The notes: generated from the letters alone by a model not told the origin. Positions 20,962-29,750 are shown, counted from the first letter of the stretch. The stretch: 64,000 bases of DNA from Rhodococcus sp. NBC_00297 (GCF_036173065.1 NZ_CP108041.1:3909001-3973000), one strand, 5' to 3'. Translations and numbers: made by a program.

Positions 20962-21194
20962 AGCTTGTCGTGCGGGATGTAGAGCTGAGTGTCGTCGACC
21001 TGCTTCATCGGCTCGAGCTTCGGCTGCGTGCTGAGGGTGTCGGCCAACTTCTGGCGTCCGGCCGACACGACCTTCTTCGTCGCGGGGCTCGACGCCACCG
21101 CCTTCGTCGCGCGGCTGATCTGTTCGTAGCGCGCACGCCCCGCCTTGGTGCCGAGCACGTATCCGGCAGCGATGCCGGCCAACATTCCCATCAT
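20958..21194 (-). CDS. Small conserved hypothetical protein (Rv2342-like position)
   Basis: 78 residues from ATG 21194 (ATG 21191 is equally possible; AAAGGA lies about 10 nt upstream). The start MMGMLAGIAAGYVLGTKAGRARYEQI is a short glycine-containing hydrophobic helix followed by a YxxGxxAGRxRYxxI motif seen in small actinobacterial and phage-shock-like membrane-associated proteins. The rest is charged. It ends at a CTAG shared with dnaG's stop. The upstream extension to 21332 runs into the tRNA terminator and is rejected. No function is assigned. Confidence 0.78.
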   Translation of the reverse strand: MMGMLAGIAAGYVLGTKAGRARYEQISRATKAVASSPATKKVVSAGRQKLADTLSTQPKLEPMKQVDDTQLYIPHDKL

Positions 21195-21286
21195 GTGAGC
21201 GTGAGTCCTTTCGAGACGTCTGAGTCCATCCTGCCCGACGTGACCGGGCACGGCGAACTCCCCGGGGCGGGTGCGGCGAAACGAGA

Positions 21287-21318
21287 AGAGCCCGTGACCG
21301 ACGACGGTCACGGGCTCT
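21287..21318 (-). terminator. Strong hairpin terminator after tRNA-Asn
   Basis: A perfect 14-bp stem (arms 21287-21300 and 21305-21318) with loop ACGA lies immediately downstream of tRNA-Asn on the minus strand; on that strand it is followed by a short T-rich stretch (TCTCGTTTCG). It also separates the tRNA from the downstream 78-residue gene. Confidence 0.75.
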
Positions 21319-21323
21319 GCGTG

Positions 21324-21396
21324 CTCCCCCATCTGGACTTGAACCAGAAACCCTTCGATTAACAGTCGAATGCTCTGCCAATTGAGCTATGGGGGA
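21324..21396 (-). tRNA. tRNA-Asn (anticodon GTT)
   Basis: On the minus strand the acceptor arms TCCCCCA and TGGGGGA pair fully (21390-21396 with 21325-21331) and the discriminator base is G, as expected for Asn. The anticodon arm has TTCGA/TCGAA around loop CTGTTAA, giving GTT. The T arm contains GGTTCAAGTCC. No CCA is encoded. Confidence 0.97.
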
Positions 21397-21508
21397 ATGT
21401 TCGTGGCTCCGACAGCACCCTCTCGGATGCATCCTCGCCGAGAAGAGACTCTAACCCATGGCACCCGTCGACCACCAATTCGCCTCGTCCTGGCACCACC
21501 ACACCCGG

Positions 21509-21527
21509 CCTTGTCAGGGTAACCTAA
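21509..21527. promoter_or_regulatory. Candidate IdeR/DtxR iron box upstream of the siderophore-interacting protein
   Basis: CCTTGTCAGGGTAACCTAA matches the IdeR consensus (TTAGGTTAGGCTAACCTAA) at 14 of 19 positions, with the right half TAACCTAA exact. It lies about 37 bp before the start of a ferric-siderophore reductase gene, the right context for iron repression. Confidence 0.6.
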
Positions 21528-21563
21528 CTCGGAACGACGACCTCGACTGCGGGAGCACCGACG

Positions 21564-22457
21564 ATGACCGACGACACGGAGCCGACCTTCTACTGGGCCG
21601 AGGTGGTGGACCGGACGACACTGAGCCCCAACCTCGTTCGCCTCACCTTCGGCGGGGAGGACCTGCGCCGGTACCGCCCGGCCGGTGTGGCGGACGAGTG
21701 CGTCGCGCTCTACTTCCCGGCTCCCGGCGACGCTCGGCCGCCGGCCATGCAGTGCGTCGACGGGGTGTGGTGGTACCACGACGACGCCGCCCGTCCCGAG
21801 GGCCGCAACTACACGGTGCGCCGGGTGACGGACGCCGGTGAGCTGGTGATCGACTTCGTCGCCCACGACGGCGGGGTGGCCGCCTCCTGGGCGCTGTCGG
21901 CGCGACCGGGCGACGTCGTGGTCGTCACTCCACCGCGGCACTGGTTCGCGCCGCCGGCGGACACCGCGTGGTTCCTCCTCGCGGCGGATCTCGCCGGGCT
22001 TCCGGCGCTGGGCCGAGTGCTCGAGGAGTTGCCCGCGAACACTCGGGCCCATGCGATCGTCGAGGTTCTCGACGAGGCCGACGTGCAGACGTTCGAGTCG
22101 GCGGCCGAGGTGACAGTGCAGTGGTGCGTCGGGTCCGGTAACGGGCACGGTCCCGGAGTGCTGCCGGACGCGGTGCAGGCGTGGGAGTTCCCGCCGGGCG
22201 AGGGTTACGTCTTCTTCGCGGGGGAGGCCGCGGACTCGCGTGCCGTCCGCAAGTACGTGCGACGCGAGCAGGGTATGGGCGTCGACCGTTTCGACATCAT
22301 CGGCTACTGGCGCGTGCGAGCCGAGCAGTGGCTAGCGAAGTACACGGCGGTGCAGAAGGAGGTGTCCGCCGTCTACGTGGGCGCGCTGCAGGAGGGCCGT
22401 TCGGAGTCCGAGGCGGCTCTGATCTACGACGAAGCGCTGGAGAAGGTGGGGCTCTAG
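21564..22457 (+). CDS. Siderophore-interacting protein (FAD-dependent ferric-siderophore reductase family)
   Basis: 297 residues of the SIP/ViuB family, which reduce ferric siderophores in the cytoplasm to release iron. The FAD-binding beta-barrel domain (about 10-120) includes LVRLTFGGEDLRRY and the flavin motif RNYTVRRV. The NAD(P)H-binding C-terminal domain includes DTAWFLLAADLAGLPALGRVLEEL and YVFFAGEAADSRAVRKYVRREQG, ending in a helix with GYWRVRAEQWLAKY. It carries an IdeR-like box upstream and GGGAGC as ribosome site. No transporter or siderophore synthase is adjacent; a second iron-box gene (formyltransferase) lies at 28800-29747. Confidence 0.92.
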   Translation: MTDDTEPTFYWAEVVDRTTLSPNLVRLTFGGEDLRRYRPAGVADECVALYFPAPGDARPPAMQCVDGVWWYHDDAARPEGRNYTVRRVTDAGELVIDFVAHDGGVAASWALSARPGDVVVVTPPRHWFAPPADTAWFLLAADLAGLPALGRVLEELPANTRAHAIVEVLDEADVQTFESAAEVTVQWCVGSGNGHGPGVLPDAVQAWEFPPGEGYVFFAGEAADSRAVRKYVRREQGMGVDRFDIIGYWRVRAEQWLAKYTAVQKEVSAVYVGALQEGRSESEAALIYDEALEKVGL

Positions 22458-22496
22458 AACGCGGTCCACGCGCTCCCCGGCGTGCAAGGATGCCCC

Positions 22497-22589
22497 ATGA
22501 GCTCACTGCAGCCGTTCCACGTCATCGTTCTCCTGCTGATCGTGCTGGCGGTGGTGGGCCTGATCTACGCACTGGTGCGGCGGCGCTGA
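22497..22589 (+). CDS. Small single-helix membrane protein (30 aa)
   Basis: ATG at 22497, stop TGA at 22587. The peptide is MSSLQPFHVIVLLLIVLAVV followed by GLIYALVRRR: one membrane helix and a positive C-terminal tail (N-out/C-in expected). AAGGA stands about 8 nt before the start. Its end overlaps the end of the convergent membrane-protein gene by 25 bp. Short proteins of this make-up are common in actinobacteria; the function is unknown and translation is not proven. Confidence 0.5.
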   Translation: MSSLQPFHVIVLLLIVLAVVGLIYALVRRR

Positions 22590-23125
22590 CGCCCACCCTC
22601 CCGGCGCACTCCTCGGCGCGAAAACTCCAGGAGCACCGCACCCGAAGCGACTCCTGCCACGATGTCGATCCACATCCGGTCCGCCCCGGCGACGGCCAGG
22701 ACGAAGCCGAGCACCCCGAGAACGGTCAGCACCGAGCCCAGGACGTCGAACAGTCGCAGGTGCCACAGGCGCGCCAGGACGACGAAGTGCACGCCGACCA
22801 CGACGGCCACCCAGGCGACCCCGGCCTCGGGCAGTCCGAGAGGCCCCGCCACGATGCGGATGCCGACGAAGAGCAGCACCACCTCGGCGAGCACGATCAT
22901 GGCGTAACCGCGTCCGAACGGTGTGACACCCGCGGGCACCGTGGCCACGGGATTGCGCGCGATTCCCACGAGAACGGTGATCGCGGCCGCCGCAGCGGCC
23001 ACACAGAACGCGAGACGCAGGAGTGTCGGCGACGACGCCGAGTTGACCACCACGAACACGAGTCCGAACACGGCGCCGATGAGGGATCCGAGCTTCTGTG
23101 GGGGCAACCGGCGTCGGGTGGTCAT
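22565..23125 (-). CDS. Predicted integral membrane protein
   Basis: 186 residues with about six membrane helices: LIGAVFGLVFVVV, LAFCVAAAAAAITVLVGIA, YAMIVLAEVVLLFVGIRIV, VAWVAVVVGVHFVVLARLW, VLGSVLTVLGVLGFVLAVAG and MWIDIVAGVASGAVLLEFS. N- and C-termini are basic. No signature motif is recognised. The next gene, an SDR, ends 4 bp upstream of this start on the same strand, so the two may be co-transcribed. A scaffold or small-molecule permease role cannot be chosen from sequence. Confidence 0.75.
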   Translation of the reverse strand: MTTRRRLPPQKLGSLIGAVFGLVFVVVNSASSPTLLRLAFCVAAAAAAITVLVGIARNPVATVPAGVTPFGRGYAMIVLAEVVLLFVGIRIVAGPLGLPEAGVAWVAVVVGVHFVVLARLWHLRLFDVLGSVLTVLGVLGFVLAVAGADRMWIDIVAGVASGAVLLEFSRRGVRREGGRQRRRTSA

Positions 23126-23129
23126 GGAC

Positions 23130-24062
23130 TCAGTGTGGACGGTCTCCGGTCCGCGCGGTCACTTTACGCGGGGGAGGTGCGGTCCTGGAGTGGAATACAT
23201 TGCCCTCCGAATCGTCTTTGGGCTCGCGTGCGATGCCGAAACGCCACATCAACGGCCCGACGAGTCGATCGAAGACCGCCGGCACCAGCGAGTAGCCCGC
23301 CGACGCGAACTTGTTGACGAGGCCGAACACCGCATCGGCGTCCCGCTCACGCTGTGGGCGCCGGACGACCGCCGCGACGGCACGGGCGATGACCTCGGGC
23401 TCCGCGACGGGGGGAGGCGGCGATCCTGCTCTCCCGACGACGGTGGCGGCCTGCTCGTAGATCGGCGTGTTCACGGCACCGGGTGCGACGGCGCTGACGT
23501 GCACGCCGGGATACTGCCGAACCTCCTGCTGGAGAACACGGGTGAGGCCGCGCAGCCCCCATTTGGACGTGACGTAGGTGCCCATCCACGGCACCGCGAT
23601 ACGGCCCAGCAACGAGCCGATGACCACGAGGTGGCCGTGCTCCTGGTCGCGGAACACCGTCAGCGTCGACCGTGCGACGTTCGCGGACCCGAGCAGGTCG
23701 ACCGACACGGCGTGATCGAACACCTCTGCCGGGGTGTCGAGGAACGTCCCGTAGGACATCACGGCGGCGGAGTGCACGCAGACGTCGAGGCGGCCGAACT
23801 GCTCGACGACCTCGGTGACGACCTTGGTCACGTCGTCGCCGCGCACCACGTCGACCGGCTTGACGGCCACCGCGGCGGCGCCGCGTTGCAGGCATTCGTC
23901 GGCCACGGCGGCCAGACCGTCACGGCCACGGGCACACACGACGATGGACCAGCCGCGCTCGGCGTAGAGGTGGGCGGTGGCGCGGCCGATACCGCTGGAC
24001 GCGCCGGTGATCAGGATCGTCCCGGCGGAGCGACGATCGGTGGGAGAGATGGACTGAGTCAT
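23130..24062 (-). CDS. Short-chain dehydrogenase/reductase
   Basis: 310-residue classical SDR. The Rossmann motif GASSGIG spans 20-26; catalytic residues are Ser150 (VVIGSLLG), Tyr163 and Lys167 (YVTSK). The Pro-Gly motif follows as AVAPGAVNTPIY. The C-terminal extension of about 60 residues (LVNKFASAGYSLVPAVFDRLVGPLMWRFG) resembles actinobacterial SDRs that act on membrane-bound or lipid substrates (inference). Cofactor preference is not clear, though an Arg after the first strand region (VVCARGRDGL) hints at NADP. It is upstream of the membrane protein on the same strand. Confidence 0.88.
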   Translation of the reverse strand: MTQSISPTDRRSAGTILITGASSGIGRATAHLYAERGWSIVVCARGRDGLAAVADECLQRGAAAVAVKPVDVVRGDDVTKVVTEVVEQFGRLDVCVHSAAVMSYGTFLDTPAEVFDHAVSVDLLGSANVARSTLTVFRDQEHGHLVVIGSLLGRIAVPWMGTYVTSKWGLRGLTRVLQQEVRQYPGVHVSAVAPGAVNTPIYEQAATVVGRAGSPPPPVAEPEVIARAVAAVVRRPQRERDADAVFGLVNKFASAGYSLVPAVFDRLVGPLMWRFGIAREPKDDSEGNVFHSRTAPPPRKVTARTGDRPH

Positions 24063-24232
24063 GGATCACCTCGAGTATCGACGCGCTGCCGACGTCGGCG
24101 CGCGTCCGGAGAGTCGACGGCCGAGACCGTCGATGGTGACGCCAGTTCTCGACGCCGTCGACGCCGCGGATGTGACCGGCGGCGTCCCAGAGCAGTACCC
24201 CGAATTCGGAGTCACGAGCAGGACGAGACCGA

Positions 24233-25339
24233 TCAACGCCGATATTTCTCGCGATACATCGCGTTGTCCGCCCGCCTCATCAGTTCGTCGAGGTCCGGGC
24301 CGACACCGCCGGGGGCGGGGTTCCACACCGCGACCCCCGCACTGACGGAGAGCTGCGCGGCGCCGAGCCCGTCGAGGGCGGTCGCCCCGAGGTCGAGGAC
24401 CTCCTGTTCGCCGGCCCCGGGGAGGACGACCACGAACTCGTCGCCGCCGACGCGGGCGATCAGATCGTCGGAGCGAAAACTTCTGTGGAGAATGCCGGAC
24501 AGTCGTATCAGCGCCGTGTCGCCCGCGTCGTGGCCGGCTCGGTCGTTGATCTCCTTGAGACCGTCGAGATCGAGATAGAGGACACCGACGGGCACGGCAT
24601 CACGTTCGCAGTCGGCGAGCGCGGGCGAGGCGCCCCGTGCGAGACCGCGCCGGTTCAGCAGCCCCGTCAGGTCGTCTCGGTGAGACAGCGAATCGGCTCG
24701 AGCGCGTGCTCGATCCACCGACCTGTAGCGCTCCCACAGCAGACCGATGGTGCGGATCCGCACGTAGTGGATCAACCCCGCCACCAGAACGGTGCGCACG
24801 ATCGCGGCCGCGAAGGTGCGCACCCCGACGTTTCCGATCCCGTTGACCGAGGCAAGGGCGATCCAGGCCAGTACGCCCCCGGTGACGACGACGACCACGT
24901 GCCATCGTCGTTGCAGCAGCGCGGCGGCGGCGACGATGGAGAGCGCGAGTCCGAAGGCGGGGAAACCGGAGTCCGCATCGGCGTTGCCCAGAACGGGACT
25001 GGCGATGATCAGGGCTGCGGCGACGAACGTCACGACGTCCGTGTGACGGTAGAACCACACGGCCCGCGGCGTGTGCAGTGCCCAGAACGTCGTGGCCGCG
25101 AGCGCGGCGACCAGCAGGTTGTAGGACTGAACCCACCAGTGGACCGCGTAGTCGGGGTCCGTCACCACCCACAGGAACACCGCTCCGTACAGGACGGTGC
25201 TCAGCACGCAGATCGCGGCGAGGCCCTGGACGACCACCACGTCCGATCGCACCGGATCGCCGTCGTGAGCGCTGTCGCGCCACTGCCGACGCGCTCGGCG
25301 TGCGGACGCCACCAGCGCGCCCGCCCCCGTGTCACTCAC
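24233..25339 (-). CDS. Membrane diguanylate cyclase (GGDEF), paralogue of 27596-28696
   Basis: 368 residues. About six membrane helices (residues 40-205) form a sensor region, then a GGDEF domain with LYLDLDGLKEIND (substrate loop) and RVGGDEFVVVLPG near 298. The allosteric I-site RxxD (RSDD) lies five residues before the GGDEF motif, so product inhibition by c-di-GMP is expected. The C-terminus RRADNAMYREKYRR is standard. It shares the membrane-region design (GDPVRSD, HTPRA-FYRHTD, RTIGLLWERYR) with the cyclase at 27596-28696, indicating duplication. The ligand is unknown. Confidence 0.92.
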   Translation of the reverse strand: MSDTGAGALVASARRARRQWRDSAHDGDPVRSDVVVVQGLAAICVLSTVLYGAVFLWVVTDPDYAVHWWVQSYNLLVAALAATTFWALHTPRAVWFYRHTDVVTFVAAALIIASPVLGNADADSGFPAFGLALSIVAAAALLQRRWHVVVVVTGGVLAWIALASVNGIGNVGVRTFAAAIVRTVLVAGLIHYVRIRTIGLLWERYRSVDRARARADSLSHRDDLTGLLNRRGLARGASPALADCERDAVPVGVLYLDLDGLKEINDRAGHDAGDTALIRLSGILHRSFRSDDLIARVGGDEFVVVLPGAGEQEVLDLGATALDGLGAAQLSVSAGVAVWNPAPGGVGPDLDELMRRADNAMYREKYRR

Positions 25340-25390
25340 TCGCGCAGACCGCCCTCGCTCCGGGCTCCCATGGCCCGTGTCACCACCACG

Positions 25391-26455
25391 CTACCGGGCG
25401 GACGAGTCCTCGCCGTGGGAGAGGCGCAGGGCGCGACCACGTTCGACGTGTTCGCGATCGGTCTCCTCGTTCTTCTCCGAGACGCGCGTGTCGCGCGGTG
25501 GAAGCTGCAGATGGTCCTCGGCCTCGATGCCGGCCTGGAGTTGGCGGCCGCGTTCCAGCTCGGAATCGAGTTCCGCCCCGAACAGCAGAGCGAGGTTTGT
25601 GATCCAGAGCCACAGCAGGAAGATGATCACGCCGGCCAACGAGCCGTAGGTCTTGTTGTAGCTGCTGAAGTTCGCGACGTAGAAACCGAAGAGCACGGAC
25701 GCGAGGATCCACACGACGATGGCCATGCCGGCCCCTGTGCTGATCCATCGGAACTTCGGCTGCTGCACGTTGGGTGTGGCGTAGTAGAGGATCGCGACGG
25801 CCAGGACGATCAGCGCGAGGACGACGGGCCACCGCGCGATGTTCCACACCGTCAGTGCGGTGTCGCCGGCACCGATCGCGTCACCCACGGCCGTGGCGAC
25901 GGGACCGCTGACGGCCAGCATGAGTCCCGCTGCGGCGATGCAGATCAGGCCGACCAGAGTGACGACCAGCATGACCGGGCGGAGCTTCCAGATCGGTCGG
26001 CCCTCGTCCACCTCGTACATCCGATTCATGGCGCGGCCGAACGCGCCCACGTAGCCGGACGCCGACCAGAGGGCGCCGGCCAGACCGATGATCAGGGCGA
26101 GTCCGGCGGTGGGCGCCTGGACGAGCTGCTCGACCGGTCCGCGCAGTGTGTCGACGGCGGACGAGGGCCCCAGGTCGGACACGATGTCGAGCACCGCGGT
26201 GACGGTGCGCTCGCCCTGCCCGAACACGCCGAGAAGGGACACGACGGCGAGAAGAGCCGGGAACAGCGACAGCACTGCGTAATACGTGAGAGCAGCGGCC
26301 AGATCGGTGCACTGGTCCTTGGAGAACTCGCGCGCGGTCTTGCGCAGGACGTACATGAACGACGGCTTGGTGAGATCGGTGGGTGAATCGGGCTTCCGAG
26401 GATCGTCCGGGTCCGCGTGGGCCGGGTCGTCACCCGTCGTCTGCTCTCGGGTCAT
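25391..26455 (-). CDS. YihY/BrkB-family membrane protein
   Basis: 354 residues from ATG 26455 (the longer frame to 26488 begins with TTG). The family segment CTDLAAALTYYAVLSLFPALLAVVSLLGVFG is followed by at least four further hydrophobic segments, including ALIIGLAGALWSASGYVGAFGRAMNRMY, VMLVVTLVGLICIAAAGLMLAV, WPVVLALIVLAVAILYYATP and LAGVIIFLLWLWITNLALLFGAELDSELER. Both ends are hydrophilic. Often mis-called ribonuclease BN; it is a membrane protein of unresolved role. Lies between the two paralogous cyclases. Confidence 0.88.
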   Translation of the reverse strand: MTREQTTGDDPAHADPDDPRKPDSPTDLTKPSFMYVLRKTAREFSKDQCTDLAAALTYYAVLSLFPALLAVVSLLGVFGQGERTVTAVLDIVSDLGPSSAVDTLRGPVEQLVQAPTAGLALIIGLAGALWSASGYVGAFGRAMNRMYEVDEGRPIWKLRPVMLVVTLVGLICIAAAGLMLAVSGPVATAVGDAIGAGDTALTVWNIARWPVVLALIVLAVAILYYATPNVQQPKFRWISTGAGMAIVVWILASVLFGFYVANFSSYNKTYGSLAGVIIFLLWLWITNLALLFGAELDSELERGRQLQAGIEAEDHLQLPPRDTRVSEKNEETDREHVERGRALRLSHGEDSSAR

Positions 26456-26500
26456 GGACTGCGGACTACCCGCACTCACCCGACGCAAACCGCCGCCGGG

Positions 26501-27535
26501 TCACGCGGACAGCGGCGGGGTCGGGGCGTCGTCCACCTCGTGCACGCCGCGGACGAACTCGGCGAGAGCGTCCTGCGCGGTGTGTCGAGGCGCCCACTCC
26601 AGCAGGTCGCGGGCGCGACCGGAGTCCATGATGGGAAGCCGCAGCACCGCGTCGAAGAGGCCGGGGTCGGTGGGAACGAGGCGTGCGGTGAACAGAGCAT
26701 CGAGGGCGAGTCGCACCGCGGACGCGGGCAGAGGGATCAACCGCGCGTGGAGAATCTCCGCGAAGGTGGCCGGGGTGATGACGGGGTCCGCCGCGAGGTT
26801 GAACGCGCCCGACACCTCGCGCACCGCCGCCGCGGCGAATGCTCGTCCGACATCACGGGAGTGCACTCCCTGGAACACCAGATCCGCGATGTCAGGGAAG
26901 ACCGGGACGAACGCGGGTCGCACCAGCCGGGCCGGGACGAAGGGTCCGCCGAACAGTCGACGCTGCTCCGTGGACGCCGACGCCTCGAAGACGAAGGCCG
27001 GGCGCATCCGGACGACCCGGAGGTCGGGATTCCGCGTCTCCACCCGGTCGAGCACACGCTCGAGATACGACTTCTCGCGCGTGTAGGCCGCGCCCTGCCA
27101 GCCGTGCGTCGGCCAGTCCTCGGTCACCCGAACGTCTTTCGATCCGGGGGAGTAGGCACCGACCGACGACGCGTGCACCAACGCGCTCACTCCGGCCGCC
27201 GCCGCGGCGTCGAAGACCCGCATCGCGCCGACGACGTTGACGTCCCAGGTCTGCACCGGATCGCGCGACGGCTGGAACTGCCACGCCAGGTGTACGACGA
27301 CGTCGACTCCGTCGAACAGCGGAACCAGGTCGTCCCGTGCGATGTCCGCCTCGACGAACGTCGTCCGTGCGGGAGCCCACGCCGGACGACCGTTCGTCGG
27401 CACGGGCGAGCGCCGCGCGATCGCACGGACTGCGGAGACCGCCGGGTCGACGACCAGCGCGTCGACGACCGAGGTCCCGAGGTTTCCCGTCGCTCCGGTC
27501 ACGGCCACGACGAGCCCACTGCGTTGTTCCGGCAT
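26501..27535 (-). CDS. NAD-dependent epimerase/dehydratase family protein
   Basis: 344-residue extended SDR. Nucleotide-binding TGATGNLG at 13-20; a segment ALVHASSVGAYSPGS holds the catalytic Ser/Thr; Tyr and Lys are in GAAYTREKSYLE near 152-156. FVEADIARDDLVPLFDGVDVVVHLAW is the usual adenine-side strand. The C-terminal substrate domain has PVITPATFAEILHARLIPLP. Relatives act on nucleotide sugars or steroid-like substrates; the substrate is not predictable. Same strand as the BrkB-like gene (45 bp apart). Confidence 0.85.
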   Translation of the reverse strand: MPEQRSGLVVAVTGATGNLGTSVVDALVVDPAVSAVRAIARRSPVPTNGRPAWAPARTTFVEADIARDDLVPLFDGVDVVVHLAWQFQPSRDPVQTWDVNVVGAMRVFDAAAAAGVSALVHASSVGAYSPGSKDVRVTEDWPTHGWQGAAYTREKSYLERVLDRVETRNPDLRVVRMRPAFVFEASASTEQRRLFGGPFVPARLVRPAFVPVFPDIADLVFQGVHSRDVGRAFAAAAVREVSGAFNLAADPVITPATFAEILHARLIPLPASAVRLALDALFTARLVPTDPGLFDAVLRLPIMDSGRARDLLEWAPRHTAQDALAEFVRGVHEVDDAPTPPLSA

Positions 27536-27595
27536 GTCGTGGCGATACCCGTGCGTCGGGGAGCCAAACGGGTACCCCGGCTCCCGCGTCGCCGT

Positions 27596-28696
27596 TCAGC
27601 GCCGTGACTTGACCCGATACATCGCGTTGTCGGCGCGCCTCGTCAGGTCGTCGAGATCCGGCGCGTGTGGTCCCGGACTCCACACTGCCAGTCCGACACT
27701 GACGGACACCTCGGTGGTCATCGAGAGATCGCGGATGGACGCGCCCAGATCCAGCGCCACGGTCCGGTCCGTGTCGGGGAGAACCACGACGAATTCGTCA
27801 CCGCCGACGCGGGCGACGATGTCACTGCCGCGGAACGCGGTCCCCAGCATCTCGGCGAGTCGTACCAGTACGGCATCTCCGGCATCGTGCCCGAGGGTGT
27901 CGTTGACATCCTTGAGACCGTCCACGTCGAGGTAGAGAACGCTCACGGGCCGAGACTCTCGTCGGCACCGATCCAGTTCGGTCGCCGCACGTCGCTGGAG
28001 GCCGCGACGGTTCGCCAGGCCGGTGAGATCGTCGACGTGCGACAGGGAGTCGGCCGCGGCACGTTGCTCGTCGACCATCCGATACTTCTCCCACAGCAGG
28101 TCGATGGTCTTCATGCGGAAGTAGTGGATGACCGCGACGACGAGAACGGTTCGCAGCACCGACACCGCAAAGGTCTGTACGCTCACGTCCGTGCCGTGAG
28201 CCACCGCCAACGCCGTCCACGCGCACACCGCCAGCGTGGTGAACGTGACGATGTGGGCGCGACGTTGGAGTATTCCGGCGAAGGCCACGATGGCCAGAAC
28301 GAGTCCGAAGGCCGGGTAAGCAGACCCCGCGCTGGCATAGGCGAGGACCGGACTGCCGACGACGAGAATCGCGGCCACCAGGGTGACCGCGTCCGTGTGC
28401 CGGTAGAAGATGGCGGCACGCGGGGTGTGCAACGCACACCAGGTGATTGCGGCGGTCACCGTGACCCCGAAGGTGTAGGTCTTCGACCACCAGGAGAACG
28501 CGTAGTCGTCGGCCGTCGTCATCCAGACCAGGACAGCGCCGAACAGGAGCGTGCAGAGTGCCGTGATGGTGGCGAGTCCTTCGACGATGACGAGGTCGGA
28601 GCGCACCGGATCACCCGCGCGTGCCGTGGATCGCCACACCGTCCGTGAGTGCTGCGCACGGTCCGTCCACGAACCGGGACCGGTGATTCTCGCCAT
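27596..28696 (-). CDS. Membrane diguanylate cyclase (GGDEF), paralogue of 24233-25339
   Basis: 366 residues; about six membrane helices (residues 35-205) then GGDEF with LYLDVDGLKDVND and RVGGDEFVVVLPD near 296; I-site RGSD five residues upstream. Architecture and many residues match the cyclase 2.3 kb away, with BrkB-like and epimerase genes between them. The sensor halves are less alike than the catalytic halves, suggesting divergence in the signal sensed. ATG lies at 28696, 103 bp from the neighbouring formyltransferase stop. Confidence 0.92.
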   Translation of the reverse strand: MARITGPGSWTDRAQHSRTVWRSTARAGDPVRSDLVIVEGLATITALCTLLFGAVLVWMTTADDYAFSWWSKTYTFGVTVTAAITWCALHTPRAAIFYRHTDAVTLVAAILVVGSPVLAYASAGSAYPAFGLVLAIVAFAGILQRRAHIVTFTTLAVCAWTALAVAHGTDVSVQTFAVSVLRTVLVVAVIHYFRMKTIDLLWEKYRMVDEQRAAADSLSHVDDLTGLANRRGLQRRAATELDRCRRESRPVSVLYLDVDGLKDVNDTLGHDAGDAVLVRLAEMLGTAFRGSDIVARVGGDEFVVVLPDTDRTVALDLGASIRDLSMTTEVSVSVGLAVWSPGPHAPDLDDLTRRADNAMYRVKSRR

Positions 28697-28799
28697 GTAG
28701 ACCGTCCTCGTGACCAGCCCCCGTCACCCGCTTCCAGGTGAAATGTACTCGACCCGACCCGTTCGTGATCCCGTTCGCCCGACCTGCCGGAACCGAACG

Positions 28800-29747
28800 T
28801 CAGGGAGCGTCGGTGAGGTACCCGCCGCCGCGGGGGAAGTACTCCGCAGCAGGGATCGTGCGGTCGTCGTCCTCGGTGCGCACCGCGTCGATCACGAGCG
28901 CTCGGTTACGGCCGAGGTGGGCGTTCGGGCCGGAGACGATCGCCATGCCGTCACCCTCGTGGATGAAGACGCGACCGGGTGTACCGCCGTAGATGCCCTG
29001 CGACACATGCGCTTCGACGATACGGAGCCGACGGCCACGGTGATGGGTCCACGCGTTGGGGTAGGGATCGGACTGAGCGCGGACCAGACGGTCGATGTCC
29101 TCGGCCGGCCACGTCCAGTCGATACGGCTGTCGATGTCCGCACGCTTGTGGAAGAACGTCCGCTGCGAGAGGTCCTGCGGGGTCCACACCGCGGTGCCGC
29201 TCTCGATCGCGCCGAGTGCCTCGAGCAGTACCTCGGGAATGAGGTCGATGGTCGCCTGCACCAACTGGGTCGCGGTGTCGCGCGGGCCGATCGGAACGGA
29301 CCGCTGGATGACGACGTCGCCGGTGTCGAGTTCGTCGTCCATACGGTGCGCGGTCAGGCCGGTCTCGGCCGCGCCGCTGATCAGCGACCAGATCACGGGG
29401 GAGAAACCCGTGAACCGGGGCAGCAGTGAGTCGTGCAGGTTGAGGGTGCCGTGCGGCGGCATGTCGTAGATGGACCGGGGCAGCTTGGTGCGCCAGTTGT
29501 TCGCGACGATGATGTCCGGCTTCGCCTCCTCCAACGCGACGCGCAGCGCATCGTCCGGAGTGAGGGCGAGGTGGACCGGCACGTCGTGGGCGCGTGCCAG
29601 ATCTTCCACGGAATCCGACCAGATCGACTCGTACGAGTGCTCACTGGGAGGATGGGTGACGGCCAGGACCACCTCGTGATCGGACTCGATGACCGTCCGA
29701 AGCGTCGTGTGTCCCCAGGTCTGATAGCCGAACATCGCCACTCGCAT
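28800..29747 (-). CDS. Formyltransferase, candidate N5-hydroxyornithine formylase for hydroxamate siderophore
   Basis: 315-residue protein of the methionyl-tRNA formyltransferase fold. N10-formyl-THF-binding and catalytic elements are visible: IIVANNWRTKLP, then LNLHDSLLPRFTGFSPVIWSLISG (Asn and His of the active site) and LDTGDVVIQRSVPI. It is not housekeeping fmt: there is no def/rsmB neighbour and the body differs. Dedicated formyltransferases (Rft for rhodochelin, CchA for coelichelin) formylate N5-hydroxyornithine; the IdeR box directly before the start (29751-29763) supports that role here. No siderophore NRPS is nearby, consistent with scattered rhodochelin-type genes. Start: ATG 29747, leaderless. 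Confidence 0.8.
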   Translation of the reverse strand: MRVAMFGYQTWGHTTLRTVIESDHEVVLAVTHPPSEHSYESIWSDSVEDLARAHDVPVHLALTPDDALRVALEEAKPDIIVANNWRTKLPRSIYDMPPHGTLNLHDSLLPRFTGFSPVIWSLISGAAETGLTAHRMDDELDTGDVVIQRSVPIGPRDTATQLVQATIDLIPEVLLEALGAIESGTAVWTPQDLSQRTFFHKRADIDSRIDWTWPAEDIDRLVRAQSDPYPNAWTHHRGRRLRIVEAHVSQGIYGGTPGRVFIHEGDGMAIVSGPNAHLGRNRALVIDAVRTEDDDRTIPAAEYFPRGGGYLTDAP

Positions 29748-29750
29748 GCT

